NCBI RefSeq assembly: GCF_000754095.2
Contig: NZ_JQSG02000002.1
Span: 403,585-467,584, forward strand
Reading direction: 5' to 3'
Length of the DNA: 64,000 nucleotides
From: Acidihalobacter prosperus
Lineage (GTDB): Bacteria > Pseudomonadota > Gammaproteobacteria > DSM-5130 > Acidihalobacteraceae
The notes under the pieces were generated by a model that saw only the letters and a program-made list of their open reading frames with translations, did no database searches and was not told the origin of the DNA. Positions 19,287-27,991 of this stretch are shown here, in pieces. The translations under genes were made by a program, and so were the position numbers. The stretch's first letter is position 1; every line of letters starts with the position of its first letter.

Positions 19287-20126
19287 ATGGCCGTGTACGC
19301 CATCGGTGACCTGCAGGGCTGCCTCGACCCGCTGCAGGCCCTGCTCGAACGGTTGCGTTTCGACCCCGCCGCCGACCGGCTGTGGCTGGTCGGCGATCTG
19401 GTCAACCGGGGGCCGCAGTCGCTCGAAACCCTTCGTTTCGTGCGGGCCCTAGGCGAGGCCGCGGTGTGCGTGCTAGGCAATCACGACCTGCATCTGCTTG
19501 CCCTGGCAGCCGGCGTCGGCACCCTGCGCCGCGGCGACACCCTGCAACCGGTGCTCGACGCGCCGGATGCGGCCGAACTACTCGGCTGGCTGCGTCTGCG
19601 CCCCCTGCTGCATCACGACACCGCACTCGGCTGGACCCTGGTACACGCCGGCCTGCCACCCGAGTGGGACGTGCCGCAGGCACGCGCCCGCGCCGCGGAG
19701 GTCGAGGCCGAACTGCGCGACGCACCCGCAGCGCTATTCGAGCACCTTTACGGCGACCAACCCGACCGCTGGTCGGAGACGCTCGGCGGCGCGGCGCGAC
19801 TGCGCTTCATCGTCAACGCGCTGACCCGCATGCGCTACCTGGACCCTCAGAGACGCCTCGACCATCGCTGCAAGGACGCGCCAGGGGCGGCAGCAGACGG
19901 ACTCACACCCTGGTTTCGGGTCGCCGGTCGCCGCAGCGTCGATGCGCGCATCGTCTTCGGTCACTGGTCCACGCTGGGACTGATCAACGAGCCCCACCTC
20001 GTCGCACTCGACACCGGCTGCGTCTGGGGCGGCACGCTCAGCGCGGTGCGCCTCGACGCCCCTCACCGCCCGCTCACCGCCATCCCCTGCCCTCAGGCCC
20101 ACCGGCCCAATGGCGGGGCACGCTAA
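19287..20126 (+). CDS. apaH: Symmetrical bis(5'-nucleosyl)-tetraphosphatase
   Basis: Metal-dependent phosphatase that splits Ap4A to two ADP and can decap Np4-RNA. Metal-binding motifs are GDLQGC, GDLVNRG and GNHD, with later conserved HAGLP and FGHWS. The 279 residues match the family. It starts directly after the methyltransferase stop (TAG ATG) and is the last chromosomal gene before the integrated element. Confidence 0.96.
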   Translation: MAVYAIGDLQGCLDPLQALLERLRFDPAADRLWLVGDLVNRGPQSLETLRFVRALGEAAVCVLGNHDLHLLALAAGVGTLRRGDTLQPVLDAPDAAELLGWLRLRPLLHHDTALGWTLVHAGLPPEWDVPQARARAAEVEAELRDAPAALFEHLYGDQPDRWSETLGGAARLRFIVNALTRMRYLDPQRRLDHRCKDAPGAAADGLTPWFRVAGRRSVDARIVFGHWSTLGLINEPHLVALDTGCVWGGTLSAVRLDAPHRPLTAIPCPQAHRPNGGAR

Positions 20127-20228
20127 CCGAAAACACCTGAATCCGGAAGCAGCGTCACTCAGCGGGAAATACGCGCAAGACATCCGATGCCTCGCCGAAA
20201 ATCAACCGAAACGTCGCCCCAGAAACAC

Positions 20229-20257
20229 AAAAGGCCTACCGGTCAAGGTAAGCCTTT
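20229..20257 (-). terminator. Displaced original terminator of tRNA-Arg
   Basis: Arms 20230-20240 and 20247-20257 pair with one G-U. On the minus strand the hairpin is followed by a T-rich run (TTTTGTGTTT). It lies just beyond the truncated tRNA-Arg 3' piece, so it is probably the terminator that served tRNA-Arg before the element inserted. Confidence 0.65.
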
Positions 20258-20266
20258 CATCAAATA

Positions 20267-20316
20267 ATGGCGCGCCCGGAAGGATTCGAACCTCCTACCA
20301 CCTGGTTCGTAGTCAG
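20267..20316 (-). repeat. Left attachment site: truncated tRNA-Arg 3' piece
   Basis: A 50-bp copy of the tRNA-Arg 3' region (anticodon loop through CCA end) matching 29209-29258 at 48 positions. The sequence then diverges, so the tRNA 5' half is missing here. It is the remnant left when the element supplied a fresh 3' end to the functional gene. Confidence 0.9.
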
Positions 20317-20431
20317 TAATTTACCTGTTTCAGACAACATCAGCCAATCCCAATAAACAGTATATCTAGTTGATTTATATAGGTTAGAAATATCAACCCA
20401 TCTCAGCTAGAATCACCAAAACTCAAGCCAA

Positions 20432-20471
20432 GTGTAACCCAAGGTGTAACCCAAGAATGCCTGGGTTACAC
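20432..20471. repeat. Left subterminal GTGTAACCCA repeats
   Basis: GTGTAACCCA occurs twice in direct orientation (20432 and 20444) and once inverted (20462-20471). The 22-bp block 20432-20453 is repeated exactly at 29132-29153 near the other end. The subterminal placement suggests arm-type integrase or excisionase binding sites. Confidence 0.7.
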
Positions 20472-20481
20472 ATCTAGTCCA

Positions 20482-20539
20482 TACGTATACGTAAACATAT
20501 AGGTATACGTATAGGGCTACGTATAAGGCGCTACGTATA
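20482..20539. promoter_or_regulatory. Four TACGTATA repeats upstream of integrase
   Basis: TACGTATA starts at 20482, 20506, 20518 and 20532, ending 24 nt before the integrase ATG. Spacings are 24, 12 and 14 bp, roughly one or two helical turns. This fits cooperative binding of a regulator or directionality factor controlling int; the binder is unknown (the element's AlpA protein is one candidate). Confidence 0.6.
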
Positions 20540-20563
20540 GGGGCTACCTGTAGGAAGACTGGC

Positions 20564-21898
20564 ATGGGCAAACTGAACGCGAAGGTGGTACAGAACGCCA
20601 AACACAGCGGGCCGGGATTCGCCACCCTGCGTGACGGTGACGGGTTGGAGTTGCGTGTCAGGGCCTCGGGCACGAAGACCTGGTTCTTGCGCTATCAGTT
20701 CCAAGGTCAGCGCCGTGTACCGCGCATCGGCGACTACGGAGACGGAGAAGGCCTCCTCACGCTCAAGCAGGCGCGAGACGTGGCCGAGGACATGCGCCGC
20801 AAGCTGCGCGAGGGTGTCGACCCTGTCGAGGAACAAAAACGCATCGACGCCGAGCGCAAAGCCGCCGAGGAAGCCGAACGCGCCCGCCTTGAGGCTGAAC
20901 GCCTAGCGCTGGAGAACCGACGCACCTTTGCGAAGGCTTTGGACCGCTGGGCAGAGCTGGAGCTATCCAAGCGCAAGGACGGCGGCGCGGAGAGCCTGAG
21001 AGCGCTTCGCAAGGACGTAGTACCGGTATTGGGCAATCGCACGCTCACCGAAGTCGGTCGGGGCGATGTGGTCGACATTCTGGACAGCATCACCAGCCGT
21101 GGGTCGCGGATCATGGCAAACCGTGTGTTCGGCGACCTGCGCCAGTTCTTCAACTGGTGCGATACCCGCGAGTGGATCGACCGCAACCCGCTGCGCGGCA
21201 TTACCAAGGAGCGCATCGGCGGACGCGAAACGGAGCGTGACCGCGTCTTGTCACCGGATGAACTGGTGGAACTGCGCGACAAGCTGCCGAGCGCGAATTT
21301 GGAACTCCAAACCGAGGCCGCGATCTGGATCATGCTGTCAACGCTCTGCCGAGTCGGCGAACTGATTCAAGCTCAATGGGCGGACGTGAACTTTGAGGCA
21401 AGCACGTGGCGGATTCCGCCCGGCAACAGCAAGAACGCCCGCGAGCATCTCGTTTACCTATCCCCTTTCGCCCTGCGCTGGTTCAGAGCCTTGCACAAGC
21501 GCACGAAGTGGAGCGACTGGGTGTTGCCGTCCGTACTCAAGGACGGCGAGCACGTTTGCCTCAAGAGCATCACCAAGCAACTGCGCGACCGGATGCGCGA
21601 CACCCCCATGAGCAACCGCACCAAGGCCACGGGGGCGCTGATCCTGAGCGAGGGGACATGGACGGCGCACGATTTGCGCCGCACGGGCGCAACGCTCATG
21701 GGCGAGCGCGGCGTTCTGTCCGAGATCATCGAGCGCTGCCTAAATCATGTGGAACCGAGCAAGATCCGCCGCACCTACCAGCGTCACGAATACAAAGCCG
21801 AGAAGCGCGATGCCTGGGAACGCCTGGGTGCGTATCTGGATGAACAGCTCAATGGCACCGCGCGCATAGTCGTGAACATCGGCGAGGCGATCAGATAG
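20564..21898 (+). CDS. Tyrosine recombinase/integrase, P4 type
   Basis: Catalyses site-specific insertion of the element at tRNA-Arg. The 444 residues comprise an N-terminal DUF4102-like arm-binding domain (about 1-90), a charged coiled-coil linker (about 90-120), a core-binding domain (about 120-220) and the catalytic domain. Visible catalytic residues are Arg263 (LCRVGEL), Lys290, His369-x-x-Arg372 (HDLRR), His395 (LNH) and probable nucleophile Tyr405. The frame is intact, so the protein may be active. It is the gene nearest the left att site, far from the intact tRNA. Confidence 0.95.
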   Translation: MGKLNAKVVQNAKHSGPGFATLRDGDGLELRVRASGTKTWFLRYQFQGQRRVPRIGDYGDGEGLLTLKQARDVAEDMRRKLREGVDPVEEQKRIDAERKAAEEAERARLEAERLALENRRTFAKALDRWAELELSKRKDGGAESLRALRKDVVPVLGNRTLTEVGRGDVVDILDSITSRGSRIMANRVFGDLRQFFNWCDTREWIDRNPLRGITKERIGGRETERDRVLSPDELVELRDKLPSANLELQTEAAIWIMLSTLCRVGELIQAQWADVNFEASTWRIPPGNSKNAREHLVYLSPFALRWFRALHKRTKWSDWVLPSVLKDGEHVCLKSITKQLRDRMRDTPMSNRTKATGALILSEGTWTAHDLRRTGATLMGERGVLSEIIERCLNHVEPSKIRRTYQRHEYKAEKRDAWERLGAYLDEQLNGTARIVVNIGEAIR

Positions 21899-21953
21899 CG
21901 CCAGAGCACAAGACAACACCGTACAACCAAACCAATATCGATAAGGACAGGTC

Positions 21954-22850
21954 GTGGATGGCAACAAGGCAGGCACCAAGGGACGCATTGAATGCACGCA
22001 GGACGGTGACGAATGGGTAGCGCGTGACCTGGACACGGACGAATGCGCTTACGGTGGCACCCAAGCCGAAGCCCTCCTTGAACTCATTACCCAGAAGAAG
22101 CATGCATGGAATCAGTCGCAAATTTCGCCAGCACCCCAAACTGACGGCGCGCTATCCCAAGAGGCACAACTGAGGGACGACATATCCCAGATGTTTCGGA
22201 CAGGGCGAGCTGCCATTGCGGATATCAAACAGATTCAGAAGCAGATGGCAGCGGACGGTCCAGGGGTACTCGCCGTTAATACGACATTGCGGCGACACTT
22301 CACCCAAATCTTCCGCATGCAAGCGCTTGAAGATGCGCTTTTGCTCTCGGAAACGAAAGATGCGGCCATCATGAACCTGCTGCTGATCAACGTGCTCGTG
22401 CTCAGCACAACGGTTTCGATATTCACGATACCAAGCCTGATGATCGCCACACAGGCTATCTCTTCCGAAGAACAAACCCTCATCAATGGGATAAAAAGCT
22501 ACCTCGACTCCCTCACCGCGGTGCCGAATATCCTGGTGAACGAGCCGTTTGCGCAAAATAGGAAGAATCTTGAGGCCACAGTGGCCACGCATGAGAAGCA
22601 ACTCGAATTTGCTCAAAAGGTCCTGAACTCCCCCCTTGGCACAGCCGGGAAGCTGGCTACTCGGGGAGGCGCAGCTAAAAACCCGGAAGGGGCCGCACGC
22701 GGCGCGCTGATACGTGCCCTAGATCAATGCATTCCGCCCAGCTACAGCAGCGAGCATGGTTACAACCGCTTTGCTCTGATCAAACAGCTCCTGGGCATCG
22801 CACGCATCGAGGCCAGTCCTGCCCTGATCCGACGGCTGATATATGGCTAA
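21954..22850 (+). CDS. Element-encoded protein of unknown function, one hydrophobic segment
   Basis: 298 residues from GTG 21954, preceded by AAGGACAG. I do not recognise the family. The first 45 residues (RIECTQDGDEWVARDLDTDE) look like a small beta-rich domain. Residues about 138-168 form one long hydrophobic stretch (NLLLINVLVLSTTVSIFTIP), probably membrane-inserted. The rest is helical, with possible coiled coil around 195-220. It lies between integrase and alpA, where accessory or regulatory genes occur. Whether it belongs to the element core or its cargo is unclear. Confidence 0.7.
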   Translation: MDGNKAGTKGRIECTQDGDEWVARDLDTDECAYGGTQAEALLELITQKKHAWNQSQISPAPQTDGALSQEAQLRDDISQMFRTGRAAIADIKQIQKQMAADGPGVLAVNTTLRRHFTQIFRMQALEDALLLSETKDAAIMNLLLINVLVLSTTVSIFTIPSLMIATQAISSEEQTLINGIKSYLDSLTAVPNILVNEPFAQNRKNLEATVATHEKQLEFAQKVLNSPLGTAGKLATRGGAAKNPEGAARGALIRALDQCIPPSYSSEHGYNRFALIKQLLGIARIEASPALIRRLIYG

Positions 22851-22904
22851 ACAGTAAGCCGCCCTCGCGCCTTGCCAACTGTTTAATCGCCTGTAGGTAA
22901 ACAG
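22848..22904. promoter_or_regulatory. Three TAAACAG/CTGTTTA motifs upstream of alpA-like gene
   Basis: TAAACAG occurs at 22848-22854 and 22898-22904, and its reverse complement CTGTTTA at 22879-22885. The last two form an inverted repeat with 12-nt spacing in the 136-nt gap before the AlpA-like gene. A second short inverted repeat (TGACTC at 22957, GAGTCA at 22977) overlaps that gene's ribosome site. These look like operators. Confidence 0.4.
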
Positions 22905-22986
22905 AAAATCCAATCAATCCGCCCGCTTCGCCTTACCAAAGGTGGCAATGACATGCTGACTCTACAACATCAACTGGAGTCAACGA

Positions 22987-23172
22987 ATGCAAAGCCATCG
23001 CATCATCCGTAACAAGGCCGCCTGGAACTATCTGGGTATTTCTTCGAGTACCTACTGGCGCTTGATCAAGGCCGGCGAACTGCCCGCTCCTGTGCAAATC
23101 TCCAAACAGGCCTCCGGACAACCCGAGCATGTGCTGGTGTCCTTCATCGAACGCCGGGCAGGTGCCAAATGA
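22987..23172 (+). CDS. AlpA-family DNA-binding regulator/excisionase
   Basis: 61-residue MerR-like winged-helix protein of the AlpA/excisionase superfamily: AAWNYLGISSSTYWRLIKAGELPAPVQI is a helix-turn-helix plus wing. In P4 and CP4-57 elements AlpA controls integrase expression and excision. A GGAGTCAACGA precedes the ATG, and the stop overlaps the next gene by 4 nt, coupling it to the RepA-like ATPase. Confidence 0.85.
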   Translation: MQSHRIIRNKAAWNYLGISSSTYWRLIKAGELPAPVQISKQASGQPEHVLVSFIERRAGAK

Positions 23173-24299
23173 GTCGAGGGCTGGCGCAGATAGATCAAAA
23201 TTCCGAACTAGAACTGATCAACGCATCCAGCATTCAGCCTGAGCCGATTGACTGGCTGTGGCCCGGTTGGCTGGCACGCGGAAAGCTGCACATCCTCGCT
23301 GGCGCACCGAGCACTGGAAAAACAACGCTCACGCTGGCCATGGCTGCGATCATCACACGCGGCACAGCATGGCCGGATGGAGCACCTACGGCTCCTGGCC
23401 GCGTTGTCATCTGGTCCGGCGAGGATGATCCTGCGGATACGCTCACCCCTCGCCTGCTGGCAGCCGGAGCCGATACGGAGCGAGTCCACTTCGTTGGCTC
23501 AGTGCATGAGGATAACGGCGCACGCACATTTGATCCGGCAACCGACGTGGGCAAACTCGCGGAAGCGCTCGCCAAGCTCCCCGAGCCCCCTGCTCTGCTG
23601 ATCGTGGACCCGATTGTGTCCGCTGTGGCCGGTGACAGCCATAAGAACGCTGAGACGCGCCGTGCCCTGGCCCCGTTGGTCAATCTGGCACAGCTTCAGG
23701 GCTGCGCCCTGGTCGGCATTACACATTTCACCAAGGGTACGGCAGGCCGCGAACCCTTGGACCGCGTGACCGGGTCGCTGGCATTTGGAGCATTGGCACG
23801 TATCGTACTGGTCACCGCGCGCCGCCCCGATGACCATCCTGAAGGGCCCGCGCGACTACTTGTGCGCGCCAAGTCCAATATCGGGATCGACGGTGGTGGT
23901 GTTCAGTACGAGATCGAGGAAACAGAACTCGCCCTGTATCCGGGCCTTTGCACCTCTCTTGTCCGTTGGGGCGACCCTATTGAGGGCACGGCGCGTTCGC
24001 TGCTCATATCGGCCGAGACGCTGTCGGACGACGGTATCGAAACACCCACTAGTGCACCGGAGAAGACGCGAGCCGAAACATGGCTGCGGGACTTTTTGAG
24101 CTCGGGCCCGCTGCCGTCCCAGCAGGTCATCAAAGAAGCCAGGCGCGAAGGTATCTCCGAACGGACGCTGCACCGAGCAAGGAACGCCCTCGGGGTCGAA
24201 AGCGTATGCACAGGGTTCGGCAAAGATCGCCAATCCAAGTGGGTCATGCCCAAAGGGACGTTCTCGGCATCTGTGCCAGCCATCTGCCAACAAAATTAG
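23169..24299 (+). CDS. RepA-like hexameric ATPase/helicase (AAA_25 type)
   Basis: 376-residue RecA-fold ATPase. WLARGKLHILAGAPSTGKTT carries Walker A (45-52), and ALLIVDPI (about 139-146) is Walker B; a conserved HFTKG follows in the core. The C-terminal 80 residues (SSGPLPSQQVIKEARREGIS, ERTLHRARNALG) resemble a winged helix. Such proteins are plasmid or island replicative helicases. Coupling to the AlpA-like gene and the repeat cluster directly downstream suggest it initiates replication of the excised element; that is inference. Confidence 0.85.
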   Translation: MSRGLAQIDQNSELELINASSIQPEPIDWLWPGWLARGKLHILAGAPSTGKTTLTLAMAAIITRGTAWPDGAPTAPGRVVIWSGEDDPADTLTPRLLAAGADTERVHFVGSVHEDNGARTFDPATDVGKLAEALAKLPEPPALLIVDPIVSAVAGDSHKNAETRRALAPLVNLAQLQGCALVGITHFTKGTAGREPLDRVTGSLAFGALARIVLVTARRPDDHPEGPARLLVRAKSNIGIDGGGVQYEIEETELALYPGLCTSLVRWGDPIEGTARSLLISAETLSDDGIETPTSAPEKTRAETWLRDFLSSGPLPSQQVIKEARREGISERTLHRARNALGVESVCTGFGKDRQSKWVMPKGTFSASVPAICQQN

Positions 24300-24417
24300 G
24301 GTGGCAGAGATGAGAACCATGGCAGAAATGGGTTCCTATGCGGGTTTCAGCCGGCAGGACTATTCAAAGCGGCCATGCCTGCCATCCGCCAATGTTTTGG
24401 AAAAGATGGCAGGCATG
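24284..24417. repeat. Five TGGCAG/CTGCCA motifs with a 12-bp inverted repeat (candidate origin)
   Basis: TGGCAG occurs at 24302, 24320 and 24407, and CTGCCA at 24284 and 24379. The last pair lies in a perfect 12-bp inverted repeat (24374-24385 with 24406-24417, 20-nt loop). The cluster spans the end of the RepA-like gene and the gap after it. Iteron-like placement beside a replication ATPase suggests an origin, or an operator of that gene. Confidence 0.45.
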
Positions 24418-24683
24418 AAATTTACGCCGTTTGATTTTATTAGCGTCGCGCTAACGCAACGAAATATAGAACCATTTCGGTTACTGGGTTTTGACAAACA
24501 CCCGTCTGGACTTCCCGTGGACCATCAGAAGCTCATCTCGAATAACGGCCCTACGATAGAGAGTCGCCACCTTTTTCAAACGACTGCGGCACATTTTGAC
24601 AAGAGACTGACCGCTAATGGTCGTCGAGATCAGAAACTGAATCCGATTGAGGACAGATCTCCGCAGTCTGTCCCCTTCAATGG
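24300..24683. other. Non-coding gap between RepA-like ATPase and PHP-ATPase gene
   Basis: The two flanking genes converge here. The first 120 bp hold the TGGCAG repeats; the rest is locally AT-richer. A plus-strand frame (24301-24858) is open, but it runs 175 bp into the PHP-ATPase gene and has no recognisable domain, so I do not call it. Confidence 0.6.
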
Positions 24684-27671
24684 TTATCGAATACTCACCC
24701 GCAAACGTTTGGCGCGCTCTTTGAAAGCTTGCTCTCCACCTTCAAGGATATCGCACACGTGCTGCCGGATGTGGGGGTTTTCGAGACCCCCGCTCTCATA
24801 CGTAATGAGCGGCAACTGTCCTTGTCTGTGCGGTCCGCACTTCGCCACGATCACCTGATCCGCATCGGTGTTCACCACCAAGTTGGCGTTGTGCGTAACA
24901 ATGATGATCTGGCGTCCCTTCTTAGCGTCTCGGAAGCGATGCACCAGCTCTTGATAGATGGACTGAGGGTCCAAGTTCTCCTCAGGTTGGTCGATGATCA
25001 GTGGTCGGTCATCTTCCGCATCGACTGCCAAGTACAGCAGGAGCAAAACAATACCGCGCGTGCCCGGTGACAACTGCTCAATCTCTACACCGTCATACTG
25101 CACTCCGTAGCCAACGGTGATGTGATCGGTGCTATACAGCCAGTCTGAAATATTGCGTGCCCAAGCGCGTAACTCAGCGTTCTCCGGCATGTGGGTTCGG
25201 AGCGCCCCCTCATTGTCCCTAACGAAACGGAGCAAGGCGGCTGCGGCTTCTTCAGCGTCACCGGATTCCCATGACGCCAGCAGTCCAATGCGTGCCGACT
25301 TAAGCAACTCGCCGCGCCCCTTGAAAGGACCGGCCGTCCGTAGGTCCAACAGTGCCTCTCCCTTGGCAGCCCACTGAGCAAGGTTGACCTTCCGACGCAC
25401 ATTGAACGACAGCTTCGACAAGGAGCCGGCCGCCTCGTCGATACGCGTCTTTATAGGCGCGTAGAGATTCGCAAGTTCCTGCTCTTCCTCAACGATTGCT
25501 TCAAAGATGGCGGTATATGAGCTGCGTCGCGCTTCGATCAGCGCGCGAATCCGCTCGTCTGCACCGTGAATGCGTTCGATCTGCCGGACCACGTTGCGTA
25601 GCGCGGTCTCGGACTTGGTGATCTTTTCCGAGAGCGTGGCGAAGCGTTTGGCGTTCTGTTCGTCGACACCAACCAACTTGCGCAGGCGAGCGAGCTCCTG
25701 CTCAAGGAGTGAGAGCGGCTGATCTTCCAGGTTGGCGTTCTCGGGAATCAACGCAACAGTCGGATCAACATTGGTCTGAGCCTCCGAACCTGTTCTCACA
25801 GGGCCGTTCAGCGCAGCCACAGCAACTTTCGCTTGTTCGATGCGTTCAGTCAGCAATGCGTCGACCGGGCCGGCATAATCGAGCCTGAAGGCTTCCCAGT
25901 CAGAGGCGCTGAGATCGGCGTCCTCGCGCAGTTGTTTCAGGTCTGCGAGCAGAGATGACGCCTGACGGGCTCGGAAATCGCGCACGTCGTTTTGCAAGTG
26001 AAGCAGGGTTTGGTGTCGGCGTTTCGCTTGGTCTACCAATTGTCGCTTCGCATCGACCGCGAGCGATACCTGTTCATGACGCCTCGCGCGCTCTTCGTTG
26101 CCCTTGGCAACCAGCGATTTGCGGTCGGTTTTGTCCTTGTTGATCGCACGCGCCTTCTCGTCCCGCTCCTTCTCGAGTGCCTTGAGGGCGTCCTTTTTAA
26201 CACGCTCGTCGGTGAGATCCGCTGATGCCTTGGTCAGGGCCTGTTGCTGACGCTCACGCTTCTGACGCGATGATTCCAAACGAAGGCCCAGAAACTCCTG
26301 GAAAGAAGTGGCGCCTTGTCGTTCATTGATTGGGTGGGCATTGAAGATCACCCGTTCGATCTCGGTGACCAACGCATCGTCCAAGCCTTCCGCTGAGCAG
26401 AGCTGGTCAACGAACTGCTGCGACAAATACTGGACATAAGGACTGGCCAGCATTTCCTCCATATCGGTCTGCGTAAGTTCATTGCCAGTTTGTTCACCAG
26501 ACGCCCATTGCAGTTCGGCTTTACTGTTCCCAAGGTATTCTTTCGCGCGCAGGATAAAGGAACGCTCGTTCAAGTGAGGGGAGAGAGCAAGACCGCCTGC
26601 CGCAATTAGATCAGCTAAGGCGGTTTTTCCGGATCCTCGCGCGCCGATTACGGCAACCAGCCCCGAGTTCAGCACAACGCAATCGTTCGCAATCCAAGGG
26701 GCATTCGCTACAGACAGAGACCTAATGGTCTGGCCGTCCAATGCGCCGCGCGGTGGCTCGGCGCCGACAAAAACGCGTTCTCCGGGTTCTATGCAGGCCT
26801 GGCGTAGCGCCTCGAACACTAGGTCTCCCTTGATCCATGAACGGCGATCTCCATCAGGCTGTCCGACCTTGCTGACGGAATGCGCATCGGAGCCGTGCAG
26901 GCAGGGCTTGCAGCCGTTGTACTGGCTTTCGAGTTCTTCGACGGTGAGTGAACCCTTGCCCAGCCAAAAGCGGATCTGCTGAGGATTGGCGCTGAAGATA
27001 ATTTGGGCAAGGCCCTCGACATTTTTTCGCTGCGCTGCGAACGAGGCGGTAGCGTCGCGCAGACCAGACGTCCCGTCCTTCTCTCCGCCGGCGACAGCGA
27101 TTAGTGTGTTCTTTTTAACCCACTCGTTTTTTGACAATGCCTGCTTGAGCTGGTCGAAGTTCACCTTGAACTGGTTGGCGCCTTCGGATCGGGCCGCATC
27201 GTCATCTGTCAGATCGGGGTTATGGGCGCGGCCCAGGCGAATCAGGTCGCTGCGCTGGCAGCGGTAGGACTCTCCCAAATAGATGAATTCAAACTCCAAC
27301 AGGAAACGTTTGATCCGGTCTACGTGGTCGACGTCGTGCGGTGAGAAGAGCAGGTGAATGTTGACTGCCGATGCCTTCCTCGTTTCGATGCCCAGTCGCA
27401 ATTCAACGTTGGGAAAGATCAAGCCGACCCCGGACAGACGCCCACGGTGCTTTTCGTTGACAACCTGCTCGTAGCCTTCAATGCCGAAGTAGTCGGTGAT
27501 CCCTATCGCACGAATCGGGGGGTTCGACGTTTCAATGGCGTCTAAGAACGCTGGCCAAGGATCCGAACCGGAATACTGATCGTTCAGAGCGGTGCCGGGC
27601 GTGTGGATGTGAGGGTCCCATCGATGCCAGACGGAGCCTCGTTCGCTTTGCACTTCGTATGATGTCTTCAT
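24684..27671 (-). CDS. PHP-domain/SMC-like ATPase fusion, candidate defence nuclease
   Basis: 995-residue two-part protein. Residues 15-300 form a PHP metallo-phosphoesterase domain: DPHIHT (His21, His23), GITDYFG (Asp60), NVELR (Glu90) and HGSDAH (259-264) supply metal ligands. Residues about 335-990 form an SMC/Rad50-like ABC ATPase: Walker A GARGSGKT (343-350), a long coiled coil (about 470-800), signature-like LSPGTRG (867-873), Walker B LIIDQPEENLD and switch His927 (VTHNAN). The architecture resembles proteins annotated as TrlF-family AAA-like ATPases. ATG 27671 has GGAG 5 nt upstream. Island location next to a HEPN gene suggests anti-phage defence (inference). Confidence 0.85.
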   Translation of the reverse strand: MKTSYEVQSERGSVWHRWDPHIHTPGTALNDQYSGSDPWPAFLDAIETSNPPIRAIGITDYFGIEGYEQVVNEKHRGRLSGVGLIFPNVELRLGIETRKASAVNIHLLFSPHDVDHVDRIKRFLLEFEFIYLGESYRCQRSDLIRLGRAHNPDLTDDDAARSEGANQFKVNFDQLKQALSKNEWVKKNTLIAVAGGEKDGTSGLRDATASFAAQRKNVEGLAQIIFSANPQQIRFWLGKGSLTVEELESQYNGCKPCLHGSDAHSVSKVGQPDGDRRSWIKGDLVFEALRQACIEPGERVFVGAEPPRGALDGQTIRSLSVANAPWIANDCVVLNSGLVAVIGARGSGKTALADLIAAGGLALSPHLNERSFILRAKEYLGNSKAELQWASGEQTGNELTQTDMEEMLASPYVQYLSQQFVDQLCSAEGLDDALVTEIERVIFNAHPINERQGATSFQEFLGLRLESSRQKRERQQQALTKASADLTDERVKKDALKALEKERDEKARAINKDKTDRKSLVAKGNEERARRHEQVSLAVDAKRQLVDQAKRRHQTLLHLQNDVRDFRARQASSLLADLKQLREDADLSASDWEAFRLDYAGPVDALLTERIEQAKVAVAALNGPVRTGSEAQTNVDPTVALIPENANLEDQPLSLLEQELARLRKLVGVDEQNAKRFATLSEKITKSETALRNVVRQIERIHGADERIRALIEARRSSYTAIFEAIVEEEQELANLYAPIKTRIDEAAGSLSKLSFNVRRKVNLAQWAAKGEALLDLRTAGPFKGRGELLKSARIGLLASWESGDAEEAAAALLRFVRDNEGALRTHMPENAELRAWARNISDWLYSTDHITVGYGVQYDGVEIEQLSPGTRGIVLLLLYLAVDAEDDRPLIIDQPEENLDPQSIYQELVHRFRDAKKGRQIIIVTHNANLVVNTDADQVIVAKCGPHRQGQLPLITYESGGLENPHIRQHVCDILEGGEQAFKERAKRLRVSIR

Positions 27672-27991
27672 CTGCTCCGGGGCGGGGGTCGGTTCTGCCC
27701 ATCAGTCTGTAGGTTGCGTCGAGTCGATAAAACTGAACTAGAAGATGAATGCTACCAAGAGCGCAAACTCAGGCGTTCTCTTGTAGCCACTCTAAGTCGT
27801 CTCGTTGCCCACTTCGTCTCTAGTCGCCCTCTCCTGCAGGTCGTGTGCCGATCATAGTTCCGTCCGCTCTAGACAGCAAAACACCCGGTTAACGATCCAC
27901 CTGAGCCGCAGCTTGCCTTAGAGCTCAGCGGAATTATCAGCCGCCGGGGTCAAAGCTGTGATCGGTCGGCTTGAAGAGTTGCTACCACACC
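27672..27991. other. Non-coding gap between HEPN and PHP-ATPase genes
   Basis: About 320 bp with no convincing open frame, tRNA or strong hairpin on either strand. It must hold the ribosome site of the PHP-ATPase gene and could hold its promoter, so the two minus-strand cargo genes may not share one transcript. Confidence 0.5.

Noticed and set aside
20267-20316. Second functional tRNA-Arg
   Set aside because: Only the 3' half is present; no 5' acceptor or D arm follows, so it is an att remnant.
24301-24858. Plus-strand open frame of 185 codons after the RepA-like ATPase
   Set aside because: It overlaps the well-supported PHP-ATPase gene by 175 bp, has no recognisable domain, and its 5' part is explained by the TGGCAG repeats.
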